Shown: in pieces, positions 1 to 7,865 of the stretch
How the letters are laid out: each line of letters begins with the position of its first letter
Numbering within the stretch: the first letter of the stretch is position 1
Source of the DNA: Streptosporangium nondiastaticum
GTDB taxonomy: Bacteria; Actinomycetota; Actinomycetes; Streptomycetales; Streptomycetaceae
Reading direction: 5' to 3'
Length of the DNA stretch: 64,000 bases
Assembly (NCBI RefSeq): GCF_003011965.1
Contig: NZ_PXWG01000001.1
Location: forward strand, 310,001 to 374,000
Made by a program: the position numbers and the translations under genes
The notes under the pieces: model-generated
The model's database searches: none
What the model was told of the DNA's origin: nothing
The model's input: the letters and a program-made list of their open reading frames with translations, nothing else

Positions 1-834
1 AGTCCTGGCGACCACAGTGGACGCCTGGGGCCGGGCCCTCTGGTTGATCTGCCCCGATGCGGAACTCCAGCCAAGTCCGTAAGGCAGGCCCTACCCCCGG
101 CCACGCAACCGGCCCTACGACGCGCTCCTCGTCATGAACAGCGGCGGCACAGTCCGGGAACAGTCGCTGCGCGGGGTGTGAGCTTGCGGGTGACTCAGTT
201 GGACGCCTTGCCCAATGGCCGGTTCGTCCTGCAAGGCTACGGCGACGCGGGAGATCACAATGCGCAGATCTACGGCTCTGACGGCCGACGCCGCCACAGC
301 TTCACCATGGGGCGCGCGGTCCAGTACCTGATGGCGGACCGGCGGCACCATGTATGGAGTGCCTACTTCGACGAAGGCGTCTACGCCGACCCGATCAGCG
401 CCGCAGGCCTGGTGCGCTGGGGCAGCGGCGGCAACCGGCAGTGGGGGTACACGCCTCCGGAGGGCATCGAGTACATCGATACCGTCTATGCCTTCAACGT
501 TGACGACGGCGTCGCGTGGGCCTGCTACTACCCGACCTTCCCGCTGCTTGAGGCCCGGACCAATGGACGGATTCGGCTCCGCAGGACCCCTGTGGTCGCT
601 CCCGCGGGCATGGCCGTGCACGAAGACCAGATCCTCATGCTCGGAGGCAACCGGCAATCAGACCGCCTGCATCGTTGCTGCATAACAGAGCACGAGGCCC
701 TGTTGATCGAGGAATCCTGTCTCACCCTCCCCAACGGCGCGCCCCTCAAGGGGTACGCACGCCCTGTCGGACGAGGCCGGCACCTGTACCTGCGGGGCAC
801 ATCGCCCAGGCAGTGGTACGTGATGGGCATCTAG
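1..834 (+). pseudogene. Hypothetical propeller-like protein, frameshifted, 5' end outside window
   Basis: The longest open frame begins at a GTG at 178 and encodes 218 residues with no recognised domain. Upstream, the +1-shifted frame reads like the same protein: it encodes a stretch ending PYDALLVMNSGGTVREQ just before a stop at 179-181, and earlier LATTVDAWGRALWLICPD before a stop at 80-82. I infer one gene that begins left of the window and is now split by at least two frame changes (near 80 and near 178). The pattern of short lines rich in DGR, W and G resembles actinomycete hypothetical proteins with propeller-like repeats, but this is only an impression. The GTG at 178 lacks a convincing ribosome-binding site, so an intact 218-residue protein is the weaker alternative. 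Confidence 0.5.
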
Positions 835-946
835 GCTGCCCCCAGGTGCTTTTGGGCTTCGGGATGCGAGCGGCATCGCTGTGACCGCCAGATGCGTGCC
901 GGCTTCTTCGCGGAGAGAGCCGTGGGGCGTGGGCCGTGCGGTCTGC

Positions 947-1444
947 TCAGTCGTCGGCGATCTGCAGGGCCAGCGCGAAGCACTCACCGTCGGTTCCTGC
1001 AAGCAGGCTGTCGAACAGTGGAGTGAGCCCGTTCACAGCGCCGCATTCGGTGTCGTGGTTGGTCCACCAGACGGCCTCCGGTCCGAGCAGGGCCACCACC
1101 TGCTCCGCCGCGCGCTCGGCGGTCTCGGCGGGCAGGTGCTGGTGGCTCGGCCAGACCAGGTCGACGCCCGCGACCCGGGCCAGGAACGCGGCGGCCTCGT
1201 GCGTTTCCACCGGTTCCAGAGAGGCACAGATCTGTGGAACGGGTGGCGGGGTGTACCCGGTCAGAAAGCGCTGCCAGGCCTCGTCCCCTGCGACTTCGGC
1301 CAGCAGCGCGCGGATCCGGGCCGCCAGCTCCGGCAGGTCGGGGTCCGGTTCGGTGAACTGACCGGACGCCACGTACACCCGCATCGGCGTGGACAGCCTG
1401 GCCATGCGGGCTTCCAGCCCGGTCAGATCCCTTATGGACGTCAC
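947..1444 (-). CDS. Hypothetical protein, 165 aa
   Basis: I do not recognise this family. The frame stays open upstream to 1621 but that part overlaps the neighbouring gene and is Arg/Pro-rich, so I take the GTG at 1444 (MTSIRDLTGLEARMARL) as the start. The product is acidic and soluble with no signal peptide or membrane segment. It contains helical stretches followed by a Trp-rich segment (LVWPSHQHLP, AVWWTNHDTECG). It lies just downstream of the small EEP-like gene on the same strand (gap of about 70 bp), so the two may be co-transcribed. Confidence 0.5.
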   Translation of the reverse strand: MTSIRDLTGLEARMARLSTPMRVYVASGQFTEPDPDLPELAARIRALLAEVAGDEAWQRFLTGYTPPPVPQICASLEPVETHEAAAFLARVAGVDLVWPSHQHLPAETAERAAEQVVALLGPEAVWWTNHDTECGAVNGLTPLFDSLLAGTDGECFALALQIADD

Positions 1445-1512
1445 AGCAGGATTCTGCCGTACGTCCCCGCTCGCTCCCCGCTCGCTCCTCGACCGGTCTG
1501 GGCACTGTCGGC

Positions 1513-1857
1513 TCATACGGTGACGGTCGCGCGGACGAGGTTGTGGTCCGAGAGGCCGTCCATGGTCTCGACCGCCGCGCTGCTGAGGCCGGCGCCTTGT
1601 ACGACCACGTGGTCGATCCACTCCGACGCCGACCCCGACCCCGACGTGTGCGGCCGTGTGGGCGGGGAGTCTGACGGGAGGTCCGCGACGGTGAAGCCGG
1701 TGCCCAGAGCCGACGCCACCGTGGCACGGTCGGTGTCGAAGTCACCGAGGGGAACTGCCGCTGCCACTGCCAGTGCCACTGCCGCGTGCCCCGGGGGAGT
1801 GGCAGCCAGTTCGGCCAGGTGGGCCAGCCGGCGCGTGCGCCGCTGATCTCCGCTCAT
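1513..1857 (-). CDS. Truncated endonuclease/exonuclease/phosphatase-like protein
   Basis: The 114-residue product ends with SEWIDHVVVQGAGL and then DGLSDHNLVRATVTV. This matches the C-terminal end of EEP-superfamily phosphodiesterases, where the SDHxxV segment holds the catalytic His. An earlier PLGDFDTD resembles the GDFN strand of the same fold. A full EEP domain is about 250 residues, so roughly half is missing, including the Glu-containing N-terminal metal site. It is probably a decayed remnant, although a start with MSGDQRRTRRL is present. The family match is by eye only. Confidence 0.45.
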   Translation of the reverse strand: MSGDQRRTRRLAHLAELAATPPGHAAVALAVAAAVPLGDFDTDRATVASALGTGFTVADLPSDSPPTRPHTSGSGSASEWIDHVVVQGAGLSSAAVETMDGLSDHNLVRATVTV

Positions 1858-1962
1858 GCGGGATGCCTACCGGCCACACCCACTCTCTGGGTGCACCTAC
1901 TCATCTCCGAATGAGCACGTCACCCCTGTCGGCGAGCCGGCCCCATGGCGTGGAATCGCGTC

Positions 1963-3024
1963 ATGGAGACACACCCGCCCCAGGACCCATACGCTGTCCC
2001 CGCGGACACCCCGGCCCCGACCGCAGTGGTAAGCCGCAAGGTGGTGGCGCGACGCTGGCTCATCAGCCTGACCGCAGTCACGGCGATCGTCTGGGCGTGC
2101 TCCGCGGTGTCCGACTTCTTCGAGAATCTCGGAGGCGGCCCGATACGGTCCGCGGCGGACTACCGCAAGCAGGACATCAACACCCGGGAGGCCGGCCGGC
2201 GGATCATCAGTGACCTGCGGCCGGGCGCAGGTGACGGCAGTCGGATGCATGAGGAAGGCAGCACCTCATGCGTCGACGACCTGGGGTTCGACGATGACGG
2301 GGTGACCAGGAACCAGCCCCACTACACGTGGCGCCTCCACTACTCCGGCGAGGCCGACTACCTGGCCGACCTGGGCAGACTCCGTGCCGCATGGGAGCGC
2401 CGCGGCTGGAAGGCCGAGGACCGGCCGGCGGCCGAGCCCCTGAACCCCGACCGCCCGGCACCGCGCTGGCCGGGCATCCGGACCACCGACGACCACGGTG
2501 TCACCATCGCCGTCGGAATCGGCTGGTACTCGGGCGAGCCCACTCTCTCAGCCGACGGCGGATGCATCCGCTACCGGCGCGATGACGGGGTCACCGCCCG
2601 CAAGCGCACGGGCGCGGCCGACGGCAAGTCCCCGGCCCGGGAGGGCACCATCACCTACGAGGACGGTGTCCGGGTCTCCATCGGTCCCGTCCAGCCCATG
2701 ACCCCGGCCCCGGAATCGACGGGCGAGGGCACACCAGCCGCGTACACCTACCGAGTGCCCGTCACCGTGACGAACCTCAGCGGCGCTCCGGTGGAACTGC
2801 GCAGCTACGACATCGGAAGCTACGCAAGCGCGAATCCGGGTGTCACAAGAGTCAGCAGCTACCCCGCAGAGCTCAGCTCGAGCGGACCGCACCGCGTGTC
2901 AGAGGGTGAGTCGGAGCGCCTGGAGTACGTGTACACAGCCAAGAGCAAACCCTCGCAACTGGAGCTCGCCTACGGCCCCGGTGAGTTTCACACCTCCTAC
3001 CCGTGGAGACTCTCCATCCCCTAG
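1963..3024 (+). CDS. Membrane-anchored hypothetical protein
   Basis: The 353-residue product has a short Pro-rich cytoplasmic tail, one membrane segment at about residues 35-55 (LISLTAVTAIVWACSAV) and a long extracytoplasmic part. The middle part resembles Streptomyces lipoprotein-like domains that measure Trp-rich strands (YTWRLHYSG, AAWERRGWK). The C-terminal third has an immunoglobulin-like sandwich pattern (YRVPVTVTNLSGAPVELRS) as in DUF4352-type proteins. I chose ATG 1963 over ATG 1945 because METHPPQDPY is the usual kind of start and GGAA lies 8 nt upstream. No function can be assigned. Confidence 0.6.
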   Translation: METHPPQDPYAVPADTPAPTAVVSRKVVARRWLISLTAVTAIVWACSAVSDFFENLGGGPIRSAADYRKQDINTREAGRRIISDLRPGAGDGSRMHEEGSTSCVDDLGFDDDGVTRNQPHYTWRLHYSGEADYLADLGRLRAAWERRGWKAEDRPAAEPLNPDRPAPRWPGIRTTDDHGVTIAVGIGWYSGEPTLSADGGCIRYRRDDGVTARKRTGAADGKSPAREGTITYEDGVRVSIGPVQPMTPAPESTGEGTPAAYTYRVPVTVTNLSGAPVELRSYDIGSYASANPGVTRVSSYPAELSSSGPHRVSEGESERLEYVYTAKSKPSQLELAYGPGEFHTSYPWRLSIP

Positions 3025-3099
3025 GGCTCGTGCCGGCCCATCGGACTTTTTGCCATCGAAGATGGATCCCTGATCTGCTAGCCTTCCGGAGGCCGTGCA

Positions 3100-3224
3100 A
3101 GAGAACGAGGAGGTGGTACCCGTGAACGCAGTATCGACATGGGTGCTCCCCTCCGGGGTCACGGTCGGACGATAGGCAGGTCGTCCGGGAGCGCCGTCCA
3201 AGTGCACTCCCGAAAGGCACGACC
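3100..3224 (+). promoter_or_regulatory. Leader-peptide/hairpin attenuator, copy 1
   Basis: A strong AGGAGG (3108-3113) precedes a 17-codon leader ORF. After its stop, GGTCGT (3179-3184) pairs perfectly with ACGACC (3219-3224), and the hydrolase ATG at 3225 follows directly. Inside, GGGAGCGC (3187-3194) pairs with GCACTCCC (3204-3211) with one C-A mismatch. The unpaired right-hand bulge GAAAGGC (3212-3218) is the hydrolase ribosome-binding site. GGGAGCGC can also pair over all eight bases, with one G-U, with leader segment GTGCTCCC (3143-3150). This gives two mutually exclusive folds, the arrangement expected of translational attenuation. The same module recurs at 5475-5598. Confidence 0.7.
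3122..3175 (+). CDS. 17-codon leader peptide, copy 1
   Basis: A GTG start lies 8 nt after AGGAGG and the ORF encodes VNAVSTWVLPSGVTVGR followed by TAG. The second copy at 5492 has the same length, the same start spacing and a related product (VKAVSKWVLPLSATVAD). The nucleotides around codons 4-10 are almost identical in the two copies, including the GTGCTCCC of Val-Leu-Pro that can pair with the downstream hairpin. I infer that translation of this peptide controls the hairpin in front of the next gene. No database annotation of such a short ORF should be expected. Confidence 0.6.
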   Translation: MNAVSTWVLPSGVTVGR

Positions 3225-3959
3225 ATGCAATTCACTTCTGAACAGCGTCTCGACGACGGCGTCATCGAGCGCGAATTCACCCTCGGCGACATTCCCGGCA
3301 TCCTGTGGATGCCCGCATCCGCATCCGCACCGGTGCCGCTGATCCTGCTCGGCCCCGCTCCCCTCGGACTGCGCAAGATGTACCCCCGGCTGGTGGCCCG
3401 AGCTCAGCACTCTGCGGCGGAGGGTTTCGCCACGGCCACCATCGAGCTTCCCGGAAGCGGCGACCGGCCCCGTTGGGACGCCGCCGAGCAGGCCCGCGCC
3501 GAGCTGCGCCGGGTGATGGAGGCCGGCGAGCCGGTCAGCGACGAGATCGTCGACGCCCTCGTACTCCCGCTGGTCGACAAGGCGGTCCCGGAATGGCAGG
3601 CGGCCCTGGACGCCCTCCTGTCGCTGCCCGAGATCGGCGGCCCGGTCGGATACTCGGGGGGAGTGATCTCCATCGGCGTCCGGCTGGCGGTGGTCGAGCC
3701 GCGCATCTCGGCCGCCGTTCTGTTCGCCGGGAGTTTCGTGCCTCGAGCCATACTCGAGGAGGCCCGCCAGGTCGCCATTCCGCTGCACGTCCTGCTCCAG
3801 TGGGACGACGAAGGGAACGACCGGCAGGCGACCCTGGACCTGTTCGACGCCTTCGGCTCCAGGGAGAAGACGCTGCATGCCAACATGGGCGGGCACACGG
3901 GCGTCCCGCAGTTCGCAGGGGAGGAAGCGGCCCGGTTCTTCACCCGGCATCTGAGCTGA
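3225..3959 (+). CDS. Alpha/beta hydrolase family protein
   Basis: The 244-residue product is a cytosolic alpha/beta hydrolase of the dienelactone-hydrolase/prolyl-oligopeptidase-like type. The oxyanion strand VPLILLGPAPLG is near residue 40. The nucleophile elbow GYSGG is near residue 146, the acid probably lies in the LLQWDDEG segment, and the catalytic His is in NMGGHTGVP near residue 225. There is no signal peptide. The ATG directly follows the base of the attenuator hairpin, so expression probably depends on that leader. Substrate is unknown; detoxification of a compound that also triggers the leader would be a natural role, but this is inference. Confidence 0.8.
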   Translation: MQFTSEQRLDDGVIEREFTLGDIPGILWMPASASAPVPLILLGPAPLGLRKMYPRLVARAQHSAAEGFATATIELPGSGDRPRWDAAEQARAELRRVMEAGEPVSDEIVDALVLPLVDKAVPEWQAALDALLSLPEIGGPVGYSGGVISIGVRLAVVEPRISAAVLFAGSFVPRAILEEARQVAIPLHVLLQWDDEGNDRQATLDLFDAFGSREKTLHANMGGHTGVPQFAGEEAARFFTRHLS

Positions 3960-4078
3960 CCGCGGACCATCCCTGCCGTCAGGCCGGCAGCAGACGGTAG
4001 GCGACGCCGGCCAGAACGCCGCTCATCTAGGACAGGCCCTGGCCCTCCTCGATGGCAATGGCGAACAGATGCACAACT

Positions 4079-4119
4079 GCCCTGACCGGACGGAACTGAT
4101 GGTTCTGTCCGGTCAGGGC
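4079..4119 (+). terminator. Long perfect hairpin after the hydrolase
   Basis: GCCCTGACCGGAC (4079-4091) is perfectly complementary to GTCCGGTCAGGGC (4107-4119). The stem continues inward for five more pairs (GGAAC with GTTCT, one G-U), leaving a five-base loop. No T-run follows, which is common for Streptomyces terminators. It lies about 120 bp after the hydrolase stop and could instead be a regulatory palindrome. Confidence 0.55.
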
Positions 4120-4342
4120 GGCGTTCGGCCACCAGCGGGCTTTCCGGCCGGAATCGGGGTGTGCGCGGGGCGGTGCGGCCGGGGATGTGGGTTGCCTCGG
4201 CCTCCGGGCTGCTGTCCGCACGGCCTCCGCCCGCGTAATCCGTCCCCAGGGGACAGGGGACAGGGGACAGGGGGCGGGCGTGTACCGGATCGGATCGGGC
4301 ATCAGGCAGAATCTCTCTGTTAACTCATGTATCAGGAGATTC

Positions 4343-4783
4343 ATGCACAAGCGTCTGCCTCTGCTCGCCATCTGCCTTACGGCCGCTGCTCTCGCTGTCT
4401 CAGCGTGCGGCCCCTCCGGTGACAGTGACTCAAGCGCCCCGGAAACATCCGCATCCGCCCCGGCTGCCCCGTCCGCGAGCCCGTCGGCATCCGCCTCGGC
4501 TTCCCGGTCCGCGAGCCCGTCAGCCGCCCCGGAGGAAGTCCGCGGGCTGACAGGGCTGTCTGCCAAGCTCTACGTGGAGACGATCCGCAAGCATTACCCG
4601 GACCTGGACCACATCAGCGACGACGTACTCGTCACCCATGGCAACGCGCTCTGCCTCGCCCGCGGGCAGGCCCTCGTCGACCAGGCCAAGAAGACCAAGC
4701 AGGAACTTGAGCTCTCCGGAAAGCAGGCTTCGGCAGTCCTCGGCACTGCGCACGGCCTCTGCGGCAGGAACGTGTTCGGATGA
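4343..4783 (+). CDS. DUF732-like lipoprotein
   Basis: The 146-residue product has a lipoprotein signal peptide ending at ALAVSACG, where the Cys near residue 21 is the likely lipidated residue. A Ser/Ala/Pro-rich linker of about 40 residues with SASAS repeats follows. The C-terminal domain (AKLYVETIRKHYPDL, then ISDDVLVTHGNALCLARG and a final HGLCGRNVF) resembles the small helical DUF732 fold with two conserved Cys. ATG 4343 has CAGGAGA at 4332-4338; the frame is open upstream to 4187 but that part lacks a signal sequence. It is probably anchored to the outer face of the membrane. Function is unknown. Confidence 0.75.
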   Translation: MHKRLPLLAICLTAAALAVSACGPSGDSDSSAPETSASAPAAPSASPSASASASRSASPSAAPEEVRGLTGLSAKLYVETIRKHYPDLDHISDDVLVTHGNALCLARGQALVDQAKKTKQELELSGKQASAVLGTAHGLCGRNVFG

Positions 4784-4811
4784 CGGCGGAGATCTGACCC
4801 TCAACCCCCTC

Positions 4812-4841
4812 AGCCCCTGAGCCCATCCGGAACCGGGGGCT
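4812..4841 (+). terminator. Putative terminator of the lipoprotein gene
   Basis: AGCCCC (4812-4817) and GGGGCT (4836-4841) form a stem followed by TTTCCC, 28 bp after the lipoprotein stop. Confidence 0.5.
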
Positions 4842-4844
4842 TTC

Positions 4845-5470
4845 CCATGCTCTCGGCACAGCGGCACGCTCCTTCGGGGACGGGGCGGTGCCTGTCCAGT
4901 GCAGTCCGAGAGCCGGAGCACCGCCAGGCGACCAGGCCAGTACCCACTGGCATCGCGCCCCCGCCTCCGGCCCGCCGGTTCCGTTGGCCGACCGTGCAGC
5001 GCATACGCCAGTACAGCCCAACGGCCTTCGACACAGGCTTCCGCCCGCTCGGCCGCAGCCCGAGCCTGGCCGAGCTCGCCCGGTCGGGCGCAGTGGGAAG
5101 CCGGCTCACTCAGCGCAGTGCCTTCCGCATCTCTGCACCGAAACCGGTCCCGCGGATCCGAAGCGATCACGTGGATACCCAGAGGCGTGCAGACCTTCAG
5201 TCATTCTCCCATCGGCCTGGGCCGGAGCGACTGTCACATGCTTTTCCTGCCCGGCATCACGCCGTACGGCCGGGCTTGCCGTGCGGGCGATGGCTGGAGG
5301 CTGAAGACCGCCGACGGCTTACAGCCCCTCTCCCTGGCGGAGGCGAGAACGGGTGGCGCCGGGCAAGTGCCTGAGCGTCGTCACGTAATCGACGCGATCG
5401 ATGATTCCGGCCGACATAAATAGGTTGGGCCGTCTGACACCCGGCTGGTAACCTCCGGGCAGCCGTGAGA
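4845..5470. other. About 600 bp without a recognisable gene
   Basis: Open frames exist on both strands but are Arg/Pro/Ala-rich, lack ribosome-binding sites and show no domain pattern. I see no gene here. The right end probably contains the promoter for the second attenuator: TTGGGC and GGTAAC about 17 bp apart lie upstream of the leader ORF. Confidence 0.4.
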
Positions 5471-5474
5471 GAGC

Positions 5475-5598
5475 GCAAGGAGGTGAGACCCGTGAAGGCT
5501 GTATCGAAGTGGGTGCTCCCCCTTTCCGCCACGGTGGCCGACTGACGTAGGTGTCGCCGGGAGCGCCTCAGACAAGGCACTCCTGAGAGGCAACACCT
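5475..5598 (+). promoter_or_regulatory. Leader-peptide/hairpin attenuator, copy 2
   Basis: AAGGAGG (5477-5483) precedes a 17-codon leader. AGGTGT (5549-5554) pairs with ACACCT (5593-5598), directly abutting the acetyltransferase ATG at 5599. Compared with copy 1, three of the six outer base pairs differ and every change is compensated on the other strand. The inner stem GGGAGCGC (5559-5566) with GCACTCCT (5577-5584) keeps the same C-A mismatch. The bulge GAGAGGCA (5585-5592) holds the ribosome-binding site. The leader segment GTGCTCCC (5513-5520) can again pair with GGGAGCGC. Conserved pairing with changed bases is direct evidence that this is a functional RNA structure. Confidence 0.7.
5492..5545 (+). 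CDS. 17-codon leader peptide, copy 2
   Basis: The ORF starts at a GTG 8 nt after AAGGAGG, encodes VKAVSKWVLPLSATVAD and ends with TGA. It shares length and residues with the copy 1 leader (V-x-A-V-S-x-W-V-L-P). The conserved Trp-Val-Leu-Pro codons overlap the RNA segment that can open the downstream hairpin, so ribosome position on these codons is the likely control point. Confidence 0.6.
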   Translation: MKAVSKWVLPLSATVAD

Positions 5599-6396
5599 AT
5601 GAACTCTATGCATTCCCTCTCGGACCCGGGTAACCACGCGGTAGTGGTGACACAGGTCTCCGACACGCAGTGGCACGTCGTGGAGGGCGACCGGGTGGTC
5701 GGCCGCGGCGACGCTTCGCTCCGACCCGACGGACGGCTCTTCATCAGCATCGACGCGTGGCACAGCGCGGCCTTCGACAGCATCGCCGACGCGATGCTGG
5801 CATGCCTGCCGGCACCGCTGTACACCGTGGTCGACGAGGCCGACCAAGACACGACGTCCGCCTGGGAGCGCACCGGCTTCACGGCCGCCCGCCGCGAGTG
5901 GGGCTATCTCGTACCTACCGACCCACAGGTGACCGGGCTCGGCTCGGTACGGCTCCCGTCGGGCGTCACGATCGTGCCTGCCGGCGAGGCGGAGGAGGGC
6001 TTGCTGCGCGCTCTGGACCGGGTCATCCGCGACGAGGTCGAGGCCGCCGCCGGATGGCGGACGATGCCGGCCGAAGTACTGCCCCGCCCGGCTGGGACCA
6101 CCCTGCTCGACCCGTCGAAGTACGCGGTGGCACGGCACGGTGACCAGTACGTGGGGCTGGTGCGGGTGGTGTCGCTGACCCGGCAGCCGCGGATCGGGCT
6201 GATCGCCGTCCGGGGCGACAGGCACCGCCACGGCATCGCCCGGGCGCTGCTGGCGCACGCGCTGGGTTCGCTGCACTGCTCCGGGACCGCTTCGGCATGG
6301 ACCGAGGTCGACGAGTCCAACGCCGCGGCCACCGCCCTTTTCGAGGGCATCGGCGCCCGGCGCTCGGGCAGCACCTTGGAGCTCGTCCGCCGCTGA
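5599..6396 (+). CDS. GNAT family N-acetyltransferase
   Basis: The 265-residue product is longer than a single GNAT domain (about 150 residues). The C-terminal half carries the acetyl-CoA loop in RGDRHRHGIARALL near residue 215, with strand IGLIAV before it and the typical NAAATALFEGIGA helix after it. The N-terminal half looks like a degenerate second GNAT domain or substrate domain (AWERTGFTAARREWGYLVP). It is probably cytosolic and acetylates a small molecule or peptide amine. It sits directly behind attenuator copy 2, which hints at a resistance or detoxification role; substrate unknown. Confidence 0.8.
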   Translation: MNSMHSLSDPGNHAVVVTQVSDTQWHVVEGDRVVGRGDASLRPDGRLFISIDAWHSAAFDSIADAMLACLPAPLYTVVDEADQDTTSAWERTGFTAARREWGYLVPTDPQVTGLGSVRLPSGVTIVPAGEAEEGLLRALDRVIRDEVEAAAGWRTMPAEVLPRPAGTTLLDPSKYAVARHGDQYVGLVRVVSLTRQPRIGLIAVRGDRHRHGIARALLAHALGSLHCSGTASAWTEVDESNAAATALFEGIGARRSGSTLELVRR

Positions 6397-6554
6397 CGCC
6401 CCGCCGCACCGAGCGGTGGATCCAACCCGAGCGCAAGACCCGGTGACGGCCGCTCCGACAGCCGAGCACCGGCGCACCGGCGTCCAGAGGCCGGCAGGGC
6501 GCGGCCGCCCGCAGTGGGCTCCGCGCCGGCACAGAACGAAAGAAGTGAGAGACC

Positions 6555-6779
6555 ATGACAAAAACAGCCAAGGGCATAGAAGTCGAGGGCACCGTCATCG
6601 AGTGCCTGCGCAATGCGAACTTCAAGGTGGAGCTCAAGAACGGGCATACGGTGCTTGCCCATATCAGTGGGAAGGTCCGGAAGAACTACATCAAGATCCT
6701 CCCGTACGACCGGGTGCTGGTGGAACTCAGCCCCTACGACCTCACCCGCGGCCGGATCCGTTACCGGTACAGGGTGTAA
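6555..6779 (+). CDS. infA: Translation initiation factor IF-1, paralogue
   Basis: The 74-residue product is a complete IF-1 (S1/OB fold): [19 protein letters not shown], then [23 protein letters not shown] and [12 protein letters not shown]-1 binds the ribosomal A site during initiation. The normal Streptomyces infA lies inside the ribosomal protein operon next to secY/map/rpmJ; none of those genes is present here. The N-terminus MTKTAKG and the KVRKNYIK loop differ from the usual actinobacterial sequence. It is therefore most likely a second, specialised copy. A likely ribosome-binding site (GAAAGAAGTGAGAG) lies just upstream, and a clear terminator follows at 6843. Confidence 0.9.
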   Translation: MTKTAKGIEVEGTVIECLRNANFKVELKNGHTVLAHISGKVRKNYIKILPYDRVLVELSPYDLTRGRIRYRYRV

Positions 6780-6842
6780 GGGAGCTGGCCGGATCAATCC
6801 GAAGGCACGAGGCCCGGTGCTGGGTAGCCGGCTCAGCACGGC

Positions 6843-6870
6843 CGGTTCTCCGGTATTCGCTGGAGAACCG
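6843..6870 (+). terminator. Terminator after infA paralogue
   Basis: CGGTTCTCC (6843-6851) and GGAGAACCG (6862-6870) form a perfect nine-base stem with a ten-base loop, 63 bp after the infA stop. Confidence 0.65.
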
Positions 6871-6997
6871 ATGTGACGATCACGAGCGGTGATGATCCTG
6901 CTGCCTTCACCGGGCGGGGCCGTTGCATGTCTTCGTCGCGGGCTCGCTGTCGCCACTGAAGACGTCGGCCTGCAGGAGCGGCCGGGCCGAGGTATCC

Positions 6998-7148
6998 GTT
7001 CCTCCCCACACGCGGGGAGGAATCCGGTCAACGGTGGGCACGTAAGTCTGGGAAGTCTGCTTCTCGCCCGCGGGGAGACGGACCCGCGTCGAGAGCGTGC
7101 TCGACGCTGTTACCGGTCCGTTCTCCGCTTATGCGGGGATTGACTCTC
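6998..7148 (+). CRISPR. Degenerate type I-E-like CRISPR remnant, three repeats
   Basis: Three diverged units resemble the actinomycete type I-E repeat (C-rich arm, GCGGGG arm, ending near CCG). They lie at 6998-7026 (29 nt), 7059-7086 (28 nt) and 7120-7148 (29 nt). The intervals are 32 and 33 nt, matching the I-E spacer length. Each unit can form the expected short hairpin, for example CCTCCCC with GGGGAGG in the first. The repeats differ from each other at many positions and there is no cas gene in the window, so this would be a dead remnant. A chance run of small GC hairpins is the alternative. Confidence 0.45.
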
Positions 7149-7331
7149 ACCTGCCGTTCGGCAGTCCGGGAGTCACTTGCCGGGCTTCCAGGTGATCGAT
7201 ATCGATGAGAATTGATGACACCCAGCGGTCCCGTGAAACCTACCCGGCCGGGGAGCCCGGTACGCAAAGCTCAGACCGCTGATGCCTACTCAGCTTGTGG
7301 GACCATCCCCGATGAAACTGAGGAGGAGTCA

Positions 7332-7841
7332 GTGCAACTGCGCAACGTCTTACCGGGCGACGTCGAGGCCTATGTTCGGATGCGATGCGATCCCGTGATG
7401 ATGGCTGACCTTGGTGGGCCGTTGCCGCGTGAAGGGATGGCGGACAAGGTTCGACGGGATGCTCAGCAGGCAGGAGCTGATCTCGCGTGGTTCAAGATGA
7501 TCGTTCCCGATCCGAACCGCCCTGATGTAGTGGCGGGGACGGTGACCATCTGGGCCCACGAGACCGAGGGTGAGCCGACTTCAGAGATCGGATGGATGGT
7601 CCTGCCTGAATTCCAAGGTCAGGGGCTGGGTAAACGTGCCGTCTGCACCCTCTTGAGGCAGGCGAGGGATCAAGGTCGCTGGGGAGTTGTGCATGCCTTC
7701 CCGGCAGTGAACAACGCGGCTTCGAATGGAATCTGTCGTTCTGTCGGCTTCCGATTCCTCTCCGAGACCGACGTGAGGTTCGCCGACCGGGTCCTCAAAG
7801 TCAACCACTGGGACATAGACCCACGGACAGATTTGACCTGA
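7332..7841 (+). CDS. GNAT family N-acetyltransferase
   Basis: The 169-residue product has the full GNAT pattern: TVTIWAHETEG, then SEIGWMVLPEFQGQGLGKRAV containing the acetyl-CoA loop QGQGLG near residue 100, and NNAASNGICRSVGFRFL. I chose GTG 7332 because GAGGAG lies 7-8 nt upstream, although the frame is open back to 7212. Substrate is unknown. It has no attenuator module like the one at 5475. Confidence 0.8.
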   Translation: MQLRNVLPGDVEAYVRMRCDPVMMADLGGPLPREGMADKVRRDAQQAGADLAWFKMIVPDPNRPDVVAGTVTIWAHETEGEPTSEIGWMVLPEFQGQGLGKRAVCTLLRQARDQGRWGVVHAFPAVNNAASNGICRSVGFRFLSETDVRFADRVLKVNHWDIDPRTDLT

Positions 7842-7865
7842 TATCGAGGGGCCGAGAGCTCCCTT

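Noticed and set aside
4520..5170. Long minus-strand open frame opposite the lipoprotein gene
   Set aside because: It is a GC-driven shadow frame with no domain or ribosome-binding site.
5257..6561. 434-codon minus-strand open frame opposite the GNAT gene
   Set aside because: Lies exactly against a well-supported gene and has shadow-type composition.
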